NCBI GenBank assembly: GCA_041652555.1
Contig: JBAZHE010000036.1
Coordinates: 1 to 5,576, forward strand
Origin: JBAZHE01 sp041652555
Lineage (GTDB): Bacteria; Patescibacteriota; Patescibacteriia; Patescibacteriales; WJLG01
Reading direction: 5' to 3'
Length of the DNA stretch: 5,576 nt
Shown here: positions 1 to 4,259 of the stretch, in pieces
Layout of the letters: each line of letters begins with the position of its first letter
How positions within the stretch are numbered: position 1 is the stretch's first letter
The notes under the pieces: model-generated
The model's database searches: none
Told to the model about the DNA's origin: nothing
The model's input: only the letters and a program-made list of their open reading frames with translations
Translations under genes and position numbers: made by a program

Positions 1-60
1 TTTATCAATAAAAGATTTTATTTCTTTGTCAAATTTTGGGTGGTGATATGTAATGGACAT
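1..60 (-). CDS. Presumed toxin of a Panacea-type toxin-antitoxin pair, N-terminal 20 codons only
   Basis: Only the first 20 codons are inside the window (MSITYHHPKFDKEIK...); the rest lies beyond position 1. The ATG (60-58) follows the TAA of the antitoxin gene (63-61) with no base between them, so the two are almost certainly co-transcribed and translationally coupled. I see no independent Shine-Dalgarno. The opening, a short beta strand then 'HPKF.KEIK.FI', resembles the start of RelE/YafQ-like ribonuclease toxins, but 20 residues cannot fix a family. The toxin assignment rests mainly on position: Panacea-domain antitoxins are known to pair with many unrelated toxins, often encoded directly next to them. 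It could also be an unrelated small protein. Confidence 0.45.
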   Translation of the reverse strand, partial: MSITYHHPKFDKEIKSFIDK

Positions 61-558
61 TTAGCTAGTTAAGCTCTCTGAGCCCCTGTAATAGCTTAAT
101 TCGTAAGGGATTTCTTCGTTGAGCCCCACTGCCAGCCAAGGAGCTTGAGTATGGGATAGATTTTCTAAATCTTTACCAGTTTGAGGTCCATAGATATTGG
201 CCACCCGATCCAACATTTTAACCTCTTCGGTTGAAAATTTAAAATTAATTTTTTTATTTCCTTTTAATTGATATATGACAGTGTCGTTCTCATGCTCGGG
301 GTTCTTTCTTTCTTTTTTAATAACAATAAGTCCATCTTTTTCCAATTCATCTGCCATGCTTTCAAAGTATTGCGGACATGGACCCATTAGCTTCTTTATG
401 TAAGTATCCCCCGTAAATGGCTTTTCATAAGCTTCAAAAAAATCAAAATCTAAAAAATAAAACATCTTGAAAGCCTTTTTCTTGCCTTCTATTTTCCCCA
501 TCTTATTTAAAAGATATAAAAATGCTAGTTTATATTTTTCGTAATCTAATTTAATCAT
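61..558 (-). CDS. Panacea-domain (SocA/DUF4065-like) antitoxin
   Basis: A 165-aa protein that spans a whole Panacea domain. Visible hallmarks are the helical opening (residues 8-20, YKLAFLYLLNKMG), the core 'K.FYFLDF...EKPFTGDTYIKKLMGPCPQYF' (about 31-65), 'ELEKDGLI' (71-78), and the C-terminal 'LSHTQAPWLAVGLNEEIPYEL' block (about 134-154). These match the usual layout 'LLYF.D......GR..TGD.Y.....GP.P' followed by 'SH...PW'. Known members neutralise diverse toxins by direct binding through this domain. The antitoxin comes first in the operon and its stop codon touches the ATG of the downstream gene, as expected for a coupled pair. The ATG at 558 is the first in-frame start after a good promoter. 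No Shine-Dalgarno precedes it. I see no separate DNA-binding domain, so self-regulation, if present, would need the Panacea fold or the toxin complex. Confidence 0.85.
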   Translation of the reverse strand: MIKLDYEKYKLAFLYLLNKMGKIEGKKKAFKMFYFLDFDFFEAYEKPFTGDTYIKKLMGPCPQYFESMADELEKDGLIVIKKERKNPEHENDTVIYQLKGNKKINFKFSTEEVKMLDRVANIYGPQTGKDLENLSHTQAPWLAVGLNEEIPYELSYYRGSESLTS

Positions 559-571
559 AAAACATTTTAAT

Positions 572-596
572 TGAGTACTCAGGTATTCTTGTACAA
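572..596. promoter_or_regulatory. Two GTAC-centred palindromes, candidate operator of the toxin-antitoxin operon
   Basis: A perfect 10-bp palindrome TGAGTACTCA (572-581) and a perfect 8-bp palindrome TTGTACAA (589-596) lie between the -10 box and the antitoxin start codon. Both are centred on GTAC and their centres are 16 bp apart, about one and a half helical turns. The second covers the predicted transcription start. Type II toxin-antitoxin operons commonly repress themselves through palindromes placed like this, so an operator role is reasonable, but it is inferred only from position and symmetry. Short palindromes also occur by chance in AT-rich DNA. Confidence 0.35.
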
Positions 597-600
597 TTTA

Positions 601-629
601 AGTATACCAAAAAATGAAATTTGTAACAA
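601..629 (-). promoter_or_regulatory. Sigma70-type promoter of the toxin-antitoxin operon
   Basis: On the minus strand TTGTTA (629-624) and TATACT (606-601) are separated by exactly 17 bases, and the spacer ends in TGG, giving an extended -10 (TGnTATACT). Transcription would start near 594, leaving a leader of about 35 nt before the antitoxin ATG at 558. The -35 box lies a few bases from the left edge of the 103-bp repeat but outside it, so a repeat insertion would not have broken the promoter. Confidence 0.6.
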
Positions 630-635
630 CTTTTG

Positions 636-738
636 GGGTCTTTCTGCCTGCCGGCAGGCAGGGAATCGTGAATTTCAAACAAAAGCGCGATTTTATTCGC
701 ACCTGCAATATACCACGAAAATTACAATAATACAAGCC
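636..738 (+). repeat. 103-bp interspersed repeat, copy 1, with GC-rich palindrome
   Basis: This segment matches 1694-1796 without gaps in direct orientation; I count 9 mismatches in 103 positions. It begins with a perfect 18-bp palindrome (644-661, CTGCCTGCCGGCAGGCAG), flanked by T.G wobble positions, that would form a very stable stem in DNA or RNA. A conserved AT-rich body follows (GAATCGTGAATTTCAAAC, then TTTTATTCGCACC and ATATACCACGAAAATTAC). Four of the mismatches cluster at 684-688, and the rest of the body is nearly invariant. A reading frame crosses it on either strand, but no start is shared and most differences change amino acids, so it is probably non-coding. The palindrome is of a type I recall as dispersed in Patescibacteria genomes. 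Confidence 0.85.
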
Positions 739-764
739 CCCCAAATCACTATTGCCAAATTCAC

Positions 765-793
765 TTGACAAAATATATATTATATGCTACTAT
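765..793 (+). promoter_or_regulatory. Strong extended -10 sigma70 promoter of the secreted orphan gene
   Basis: A perfect TTGACA -35 (765-770), a 17-base spacer, and TACTAT (788-793) preceded by TGC, giving an extended -10. Transcription should start near 800. This is the best promoter in the window. It also settles the start of the next gene, because an upstream in-frame ATG at 784 lies before the predicted transcription start and cannot be used from this promoter. Confidence 0.75.
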
Positions 794-827
794 TAAGGTA
801 TAGTAAAAATCCTACAACCTGTTTCCT

Positions 828-832
828 GGAGG
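828..832 (+). promoter_or_regulatory. Shine-Dalgarno of the secreted orphan gene (start-deciding)
   Basis: GGAGG lies five bases upstream of ATG 838. It is the only clear Shine-Dalgarno before any gene here and it selects 838, not 784, as the start. Confidence 0.7.
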
Positions 833-837
833 CTTAT

Positions 838-1209
838 ATGAAGGTCCTTATTTCTGTTCTTTTTTTAATAGTTTCCGTATCTTCGTCTTTTTCCGAATCA
901 TCCTTAAGGCGGGAATTATTATTGCCGCCAGGCGCTGTTATTATCGGAATCGATTATTCGGGATTTCAAGTAATGATCCCGATTGAAGAAGACTATCCAA
1001 TCAAAGGCGCAATTACTGTTTTTGCCGTTAATGATGGTAAAACCATTAACTTCGTAACGGTAATTCCTCCAAAAATGATTATGGGGAAGAGAATGGTATT
1101 GGTAGATATTGATGATGCTTGTCGTCATCTCTATGGCAAAAAATCGAAAGAAAATGCCATAAAGTGCATTCTCTCCTCCAAGTGGTTCCTGAGCGGAGAA
1201 AAAATCTAA
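838..1209 (+). CDS. Small secreted protein of unknown function
   Basis: A 123-aa protein I do not recognise. ATG 838 is chosen because it follows GGAGG at the right distance and begins a classic signal peptide: MK, a hydrophobic core (LISVLFLIVSV), then a polar stretch with a plausible signal peptidase I site after SFS (about residues 17-19). No lipobox cysteine is visible. The mature part, about 104 residues, looks mostly beta in its first half ('PPGAVIIGIDYSGFQVMIPI', 'ITVFAVNDGKTINFVTVIPP') and ends in a helix-prone, basic segment. Its only two cysteines (DDACRHLYG and AIKCILSS) are near the C-terminus and could form a disulfide outside the membrane. The gene is a complete single-gene unit with its own promoter and terminator, between two copies of the 103-bp repeat, which suggests an acquired cassette gene. 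An exported or surface role is inferred from the signal peptide only. Confidence 0.75.
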   Translation: MKVLISVLFLIVSVSSSFSESSLRRELLLPPGAVIIGIDYSGFQVMIPIEEDYPIKGAITVFAVNDGKTINFVTVIPPKMIMGKRMVLVDIDDACRHLYGKKSKENAIKCILSSKWFLSGEKI

Positions 1210-1221
1210 AGCCCCACATTT

Positions 1222-1258
1222 ACCGGCGCAAAGTACAGAGTACTGCGCCGGTTTTTTT
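1222..1258 (+). terminator. Intrinsic terminator after the secreted orphan gene
   Basis: A perfect 9-bp GC-rich stem, ACCGGCGCA (1222-1230) with TGCGCCGGT (1244-1252), leads straight into a run of seven T (1252-1258). The 13-base interior contains GTAC-AGA-GTAC and can add a 4-bp inner stem after a small A bulge. It lies 12 bases after the stop codon at 1209. Confidence 0.9.
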
Positions 1259-1281
1259 ATATACTAATATTTTAAGATTTA

Positions 1282-1299
1282 AAGTCTGAACGCAGACTT
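1282..1299. repeat. Short perfect inverted repeat (7-bp stem, 4-base loop)
   Basis: AAGTCTG-AACG-CAGACTT forms a compact hairpin in the intergenic stretch between the secreted orphan gene and the parA remnant. It has no T tract on the plus side and only three T on the minus side, so it is a poor terminator. It could be a leftover terminator for the broken parA gene, a protein-binding site, or chance. The rest of 1259-1406 is AT-rich and I see nothing else convincing in it. Confidence 0.35.
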
Positions 1300-1406
1300 A
1301 TTCCGTAAATCAATGGGGGTATTATCACAATATCCCTATTTTTAATTTTATTTTTATATTCTAAAAACAAAAAATCCTTTTACTTCAACAAATTTCCCTA
1401 AGAAAT

Positions 1407-1637
1407 CTATCGATCGTGCTGGTTTGGAAATAACCAAGCTGTTGCCCGGCTGCGGCTTGTCCATAGGCCGTTACCCAAGGATAAACGTGAGAGATTACAT
1501 TGCGGATCAAGGTCGACTAAAACAGTTTTGTAGCCCTGCTTAGCAAAAGACATTGCGCAATTAAAAGCTAACGTAGTCTTACCGACTCCGCCCTTGTTAT
1601 TAGTGAATAATAATTTTTTGGTCCTTGCAAATTTCAT
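1407..1637 (-). pseudogene. Truncated ParA/Soj-like ATPase remnant
   Basis: The start at 1637 (MKFARTKKLLFTNNKGGVGK...) is chosen because the ATPase similarity begins there; the frame is open upstream only through the 103-bp repeat. Residues 9-22 hold the deviant Walker A motif of ParA proteins (KGGVGKTT, residues 15-22), followed by 'GYKTVLVDLDPQCNLSRLSLG' (about 35-55), the Walker A' (switch I) region. After residue 56 the similarity ends in an unrelated tail, and the frame stops at 76 residues against about 250 for the family. The Walker B region, the rest of the nucleotide pocket and the C-terminal half are absent. In the neighbouring frame translation stays open to 1385 and reads '...TSTIDRFLREIC', which vaguely recalls the 'TIYDVL' segment that often follows in ParA, so a one-base frameshift plus a 3' deletion is possible. 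No ParB-like partner is visible. It is almost certainly non-functional as an ATPase. Confidence 0.8.
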
Positions 1638-1644
1638 TATTTTA

Positions 1645-1673
1645 ATTTCATCACAGCAATGATTTAGTGACAA
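1645..1673 (-). promoter_or_regulatory. Possible promoter of the parA remnant, giving a near-leaderless mRNA
   Basis: On the minus strand TTGTCA (1673-1668) and TGAAAT (1650-1645) are 17 bases apart, with TGA before the -10. The -10 box ends seven bases before the ATG at 1637, so transcription would begin at or next to the start codon. This fits the lack of a Shine-Dalgarno, but the -10 box is a weak match. Confidence 0.35.
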
Positions 1674-1693
1674 ATTATTTAGGTTTAGGGGTT

Positions 1694-1796
1694 GGGTCTT
1701 CCTGCCTGCCGGCAGGCAGGGAATCGTGAATTTCAAACAAACCAGTGATTTTATTCGCACCGGAAATATACCACGAAAATTACAAAAAAACAAGCC
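1694..1796 (+). repeat. 103-bp interspersed repeat, copy 2, with perfect 20-bp palindrome
   Basis: Direct copy of 636-738, shifted by 1058 bases, without gaps. Here the palindrome is a perfect 20 bp (1701-1720, CCTGCCTGCCGGCAGGCAGG). It ends just before the promoter of the glycosidase and begins 56 bases upstream of the parA remnant's start codon. In the second half, the short pairing around TTTTAT (GCGA/TCGC in copy 1, GTGA/TCGC here with a G.U pair) is kept despite sequence change, a slight hint of RNA structure. Together the two copies frame the cassette holding the secreted orphan gene and the parA remnant. Confidence 0.85.
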
Positions 1797-1805
1797 TTGC
1801 TTGTT

Positions 1806-1833
1806 TTGGAAGTTTTAGTTTGTATGCTAAAAT
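1806..1833 (+). promoter_or_regulatory. Extended -10 promoter of the glycosidase gene
   Basis: TTGGAA (1806-1811), a 16-base spacer and TAAAAT (1828-1833) preceded by TGC. The stretch TATGCTAAAAT closely resembles TATGCTACTAT of the promoter at 765-793. Transcription would start near 1840, leaving a short leader without a Shine-Dalgarno before ATG 1861. Confidence 0.5.
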
Positions 1834-1860
1834 AATAAGAGATTAATTAAAATATTTTCA

Positions 1861-2973
1861 ATGAATAAAAAATATCAAAAATGTTTTAACTATATAGAAA
1901 GAAGTTGGGCTGGTTTTGTTTTTAAGACAAAACATGATATTGGTATTCACTTAGCTTTGCCCAATAAATTTATTTCTCCTAACGCCGAGCTTTTTGCCAA
2001 AGACCAGTTTTACTGGGATAGTTATTTTATTATTCTAGGATTAGTTGTCTCTGGCCGACAAAAATTAGCGCGTGGAATGGTTGATAATCTTGTTTACTTA
2101 TTTAATCGTTTTGGGTTCATCCCCGCCAGAAATCTCTTTCCCAGTATTGCCGTTTCTCAGCCACCATTTTTGACATCAATGATTCTGGAAGTTTTTTCCA
2201 GTTTGCCAAACAAAAAATGGCTGGCACAGGTCGCCGAGGCCGCTGAGGGAGAATTGGCAAACTATTGGAAAGATGGCGGATATCGTGCTAAAAGCGGTTG
2301 CCCAGTACATTTAGTAAAGCACGGCTTATCTCGTTACGCCGGTTATTATAGAAGTAATTTAGTAGCGGAATATGAATCTGGTTGGGACGAAACCTCTCGT
2401 TTTGGTGGAAAATGTTTAGAATTCGCCTCAGTTGATTTAAATAGTTTATTGTACAAATATGAAATTGATTTATCTGAAATTTATGAGTTGTTGGGCAAAA
2501 AAGAGAAGGCTAAAAGTTTTATGATCGCCGCTAAACAAAGGAAAACTGCGATGACTAAATTTTTTTGGAATGAAAAAAAAGGTTTTTTCTTTGATTATAA
2601 CAAAGATAAAAAAGAACAAAGCGATTTTTGGTCTTTGGCGGGTTTTTATCCATTGTTTGTAAAACTGGCAACCAAAGAACAGGCGGAGGTCATGGTTAAA
2701 AATTTAAAAAAATTTGAATTTGCTGGTGGCCTGGCTAATACCGCCAACCAAAAACTCTATAAAGATTTTAAGCAATGGGATTATCCGAACGGTTGGCCGA
2801 ATCAACAATGGATAGTGCTAAAAGGATTATTAAATTATGGCTACGAAAAAGAAGCTCGCCGGTTAGCTATTAAGTGGCTTGATTTAAATTTAGCTATATT
2901 TAAGGAAACTGGATTTTTGTGGGAGAAGTATGATGTAGTTAAAAAAACTATTGGCCAAATTGATATGAAATAA
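1861..2973 (+). CDS. GH37 trehalase-like glycosidase, C-terminus cut by an in-frame TAA
   Basis: A 370-aa (alpha/alpha)6-barrel glycosidase of the trehalase type. In order: FYWDSYF (50-56), 'GFIPARN...VSQPP' (85-102), ESGWDETSR (172-180), QWDYPNGW (305-312, the second trehalase signature) and EKYDV (355-359). Asp176 in ESGWD corresponds to the general acid of E. coli trehalase (Asp312). There is no signal peptide, so it is probably cytoplasmic. Family members hydrolyse alpha,alpha-trehalose, but two expected arginines are missing: the R of GGRF before the first signature, and the R before SQPP, which is Val99. The substrate may therefore be another glucoside or osmolyte, as in related GH63 enzymes. 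The frame stops just before the final conserved motif, which follows in the same frame (2974-3042). A product ending at residue 370 would lack part of the active site. The gene lies next to a repeat copy and converges with a glycosyltransferase gene. Confidence 0.85.
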   Translation: MNKKYQKCFNYIERSWAGFVFKTKHDIGIHLALPNKFISPNAELFAKDQFYWDSYFIILGLVVSGRQKLARGMVDNLVYLFNRFGFIPARNLFPSIAVSQPPFLTSMILEVFSSLPNKKWLAQVAEAAEGELANYWKDGGYRAKSGCPVHLVKHGLSRYAGYYRSNLVAEYESGWDETSRFGGKCLEFASVDLNSLLYKYEIDLSEIYELLGKKEKAKSFMIAAKQRKTAMTKFFWNEKKGFFFDYNKDKKEQSDFWSLAGFYPLFVKLATKEQAEVMVKNLKKFEFAGGLANTANQKLYKDFKQWDYPNGWPNQQWIVLKGLLNYGYEKEARRLAIKWLDLNLAIFKETGFLWEKYDVVKKTIGQIDMK

Positions 2974-3042
2974 GAAACTCAGAGTGGTTTTGGCTGGACT
3001 AATGGAGTTTTTTTGAAGTTGGTGAAAGAATTTTTAGAGTAG
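2974..3042 (+). pseudogene. Detached C-terminal end of the GH37 trehalase-like glycosidase
   Basis: Directly after the TAA at 2971-2973 the same frame continues for 22 codons, ETQSGFGWTNGVFLKLVKEF and two more residues, to a TAG at 3040-3042. GFGWTNGV is the last highly conserved motif of GH37 enzymes, just downstream of the general base (Glu496 in E. coli, in GEYPLQDGFGWTNGV). In that alignment the stop falls at the Tyr position, so one base change (TAT or TAC to TAA) explains it. There is no start codon, so this segment is translated only by readthrough or if the stop is a sequencing error. A full-length protein would be 393 residues and the gene would overlap the convergent glycosyltransferase gene by nine bases. 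Confidence 0.8.
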
Positions 3043-3990
3043 ATTTTTATTTTCTATTACCTCTTTGATGTCATAAACTTTATCTTTGGAAACGTTGAAA
3101 TAGGTTTTGGAAAGAATGTCGGCAATAAGACCGAAGACAAAGAATTGGAGGCCAATCATAAAACCGAACATAGAAAGCTCCGTAAAGGAAGTATTGGATA
3201 AATCGCGGTGCATAAAAATTTTCTGATAGATAGAAAACAAGCCGGAGATGGCCGAAATAGCGATTAAAACGAGACCGATGCCGCCAAAGAAATGAAGCGG
3301 ACGGCTGGAATATCTTTTCCAAAAATAAACAGACATCATATCCAAAAGGCCTTTGAATCCCCTCTTGATATTGTATTTAGTTTTGCCGGTTGTGCGCGGA
3401 TGATGTTTAACTGGTAATTCACCAACGCGAAAGCCTTTGATTCGCAGAAGTGCTGGAATAAAACGATGCATCTCGCCGACTAAATCAAGATGATTAAAAC
3501 ACTCTCTTTTATAAATTTTTAGCGAACAACCGCTGTCATGAATACCGCCATTGATAAGCAGTTTTCTGACTAGAGCGGCACAGCGGGAAAAGAATTTTTT
3601 GAAAAATGTGTCTTTGCGGTATTTGCGCCAGCCGGAAACTACATCTAAGTCATCAGCTTCTAATTTAGCTATTAAATGTTCTATGTCTTCGGGGTCATTC
3701 TGGCCGTCGCCATCCAAAGTGGCGAGATAAAAACCACGGGAGGCTTTAATGCCGGCGTCCATAGCGGCGGTTTGGCCGAAATTTTTTCGGAAATTAATTA
3801 TTTTTATTGGCGACAAAGATTTCAAAACATCAAGTGTCTTGTCTTTTGAACCGTCATTGATAAAAACAATTTCAAACGGTTTGTTGAGTTTTTGGCAGGC
3901 TAATAGTATTTTCCCATGTAAGTCGGCAATAGCGCCTTCTTCGTTATAAACCGGGACTACCACGGAAAGGTATAATTCGTGTTCATTCAT
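3034..3990 (-). CDS. Family 2 glycosyltransferase, DPM1/GtrB-like, membrane-anchored
   Basis: A 318-aa GT-A fold glycosyltransferase. Visible motifs are 'SVVVPVYNEEG' (9-19), 'FINDGSKDKT' (43-52), 'NFRKNFGQTAAMDAG' (66-80), the metal and sugar-nucleotide binding DGDGQNDP (93-100, with Asp93 and Asp95 as DxD), 'GCSLKIYKRE' (154-163), HRFIPALL (175-182) and 'HPRTTGKTKYNI' (197-208). Two hydrophobic segments follow (about 233-254 and 272-294). This is the layout of polyprenyl-phosphate hexose synthases (dolichol-phosphate mannose synthase, GtrB), which move a sugar from a nucleotide donor onto a lipid phosphate at the cytoplasmic face for glycan or glycoprotein assembly. The donor sugar cannot be read from sequence. 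The length fits the family. The ATG at 3990 precedes the conserved start, with no Shine-Dalgarno. Its 3' end meets the glycosidase gene tail to tail. Confidence 0.92.
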   Translation of the reverse strand: MNEHELYLSVVVPVYNEEGAIADLHGKILLACQKLNKPFEIVFINDGSKDKTLDVLKSLSPIKIINFRKNFGQTAAMDAGIKASRGFYLATLDGDGQNDPEDIEHLIAKLEADDLDVVSGWRKYRKDTFFKKFFSRCAALVRKLLINGGIHDSGCSLKIYKRECFNHLDLVGEMHRFIPALLRIKGFRVGELPVKHHPRTTGKTKYNIKRGFKGLLDMMSVYFWKRYSSRPLHFFGGIGLVLIAISAISGLFSIYQKIFMHRDLSNTSFTELSMFGFMIGLQFFVFGLIADILSKTYFNVSKDKVYDIKEVIENKNLL

Positions 3991-4023
3991 ATTAAATTAA
4001 ATTATTAGTAATAATCAATAAAT

Positions 4024-4052
4024 ACACTAACAAAAAAATAAAGAACTGTCAA
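4024..4052 (-). promoter_or_regulatory. Promoter of the glycosyltransferase gene
   Basis: A perfect TTGACA on the minus strand (4052-4047), a 17-base spacer and a weak -10 TAGTGT (4029-4024). It starts three bases from the terminator hairpin at 4056-4083, so one operon ends where the next begins. Transcription would start near 4017, about 27 bases before ATG 3990. Confidence 0.5.
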
Positions 4053-4055
4053 CAC

Positions 4056-4083
4056 AAAAGCGCCCGGTTTAGGGGGCGCTTTT
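4056..4083 (-). terminator. Hairpin terminator of the minus-strand operon
   Basis: A perfect 10-bp stem, AAAAGCGCCC (4056-4065) with GGGCGCTTTT (4074-4083), around an 8-base loop. On the minus strand it lies five bases after the stop of the 40-aa gene and ends in TTTT with further T just beyond. The symmetric A and T arms would let it work in both directions, but no plus-strand gene reads into it nearby. Confidence 0.75.
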
Positions 4084-4088
4084 ATTGA

Positions 4089-4211
4089 CTATTTAATCTT
4101 TTTTTTGCTTGCTTTTTTCTCCAGCATTACTCGTTTTATTTCTAAGCGCTTGGCTGTTTTGTGAGAATGTGATTTTTGCTTTCTTCCTATCGCAGTTGGT
4201 CTTTTCGCCAT
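4089..4211 (-). CDS. 40-aa very basic small protein, unknown function
   Basis: An open frame from ATG 4211 to TAG 4089 encodes 40 residues beginning MAKRPTAIGRKQKSHSHK and ending in KKASKKKIK. About 17 of the 40 residues are Lys or Arg and there are no Asp and only two Glu, so it should bind RNA, DNA or the ribosome. The central part (TAKRLEIKRVMLEKKA) looks helical. Support for a real gene: it fills the space between the 78-aa gene (25-base gap, same strand) and a strong hairpin terminator five bases after its stop, and it has a plausible promoter. MAKRP... recalls the start of small ribosomal proteins such as bL32, but the bL32 motifs are missing, so I leave it unnamed. A chance frame in A-rich DNA cannot be excluded. 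Confidence 0.55.
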   Translation of the reverse strand: MAKRPTAIGRKQKSHSHKTAKRLEIKRVMLEKKASKKKIK

Positions 4212-4230
4212 ATTTTTTTATTAAATTATT

Positions 4231-4259
4231 TATATACTAATTATTTAAATCCTCCTCAA
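4231..4259 (-). promoter_or_regulatory. Possible internal promoter for the 40-aa basic protein
   Basis: TTGAGG (4259-4254) and TATATA (4236-4231) on the minus strand are 17 bases apart. The -35 lies in the last codons of the 78-aa gene and the -10 just after its stop. Transcription would begin about a dozen bases before ATG 4211. The region is so AT-rich that a chance match is possible. Confidence 0.33.

Noticed and set aside
571..768. Plus-strand open frame of 65 codons through the first repeat copy
   Set aside because: It is made mostly of repeat sequence, has no Shine-Dalgarno, and the matching frame is not conserved in the second copy.
919..1128. Minus-strand open frame opposite the secreted orphan gene
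   Set aside because: Shadow of a gene with a strong promoter, Shine-Dalgarno and signal peptide; no features of its own.
1317..1336. Bulged hairpin GGG-TATT-ATCAC-AATA-T-CCC followed by T-rich DNA, as a terminator
   Set aside because: The stem is short, AT-rich and bulged, and no plus-strand gene needs it after the strong terminator at 1222-1258.
1638..1793. Upstream extension of the parA remnant (MFFCNFRGIF...)
   Set aside because: Those codons are the 103-bp repeat read backwards plus intergenic DNA; ATPase similarity starts at the ATG at 1637.
636..1796. CRISPR-like array or complete insertion sequence
   Set aside because: There are only two repeat copies about 1 kb apart with no spacer regularity, and no transposase or integrase between them.
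2971..2973. Stop-codon reassignment to explain the internal TAA
   Set aside because: TAA ends several neighbouring genes normally, and the reassignment known in some CPR lineages concerns UGA, not UAA.
3080..3322. Second minus-strand frame inside the glycosyltransferase gene
   Set aside because: Overlaps the membrane-segment region of a clearly conserved gene; shadow frame.
3749..3949. Plus-strand frame opposite the glycosyltransferase
   Set aside because: Antisense shadow of the catalytic domain, without recognisable content.
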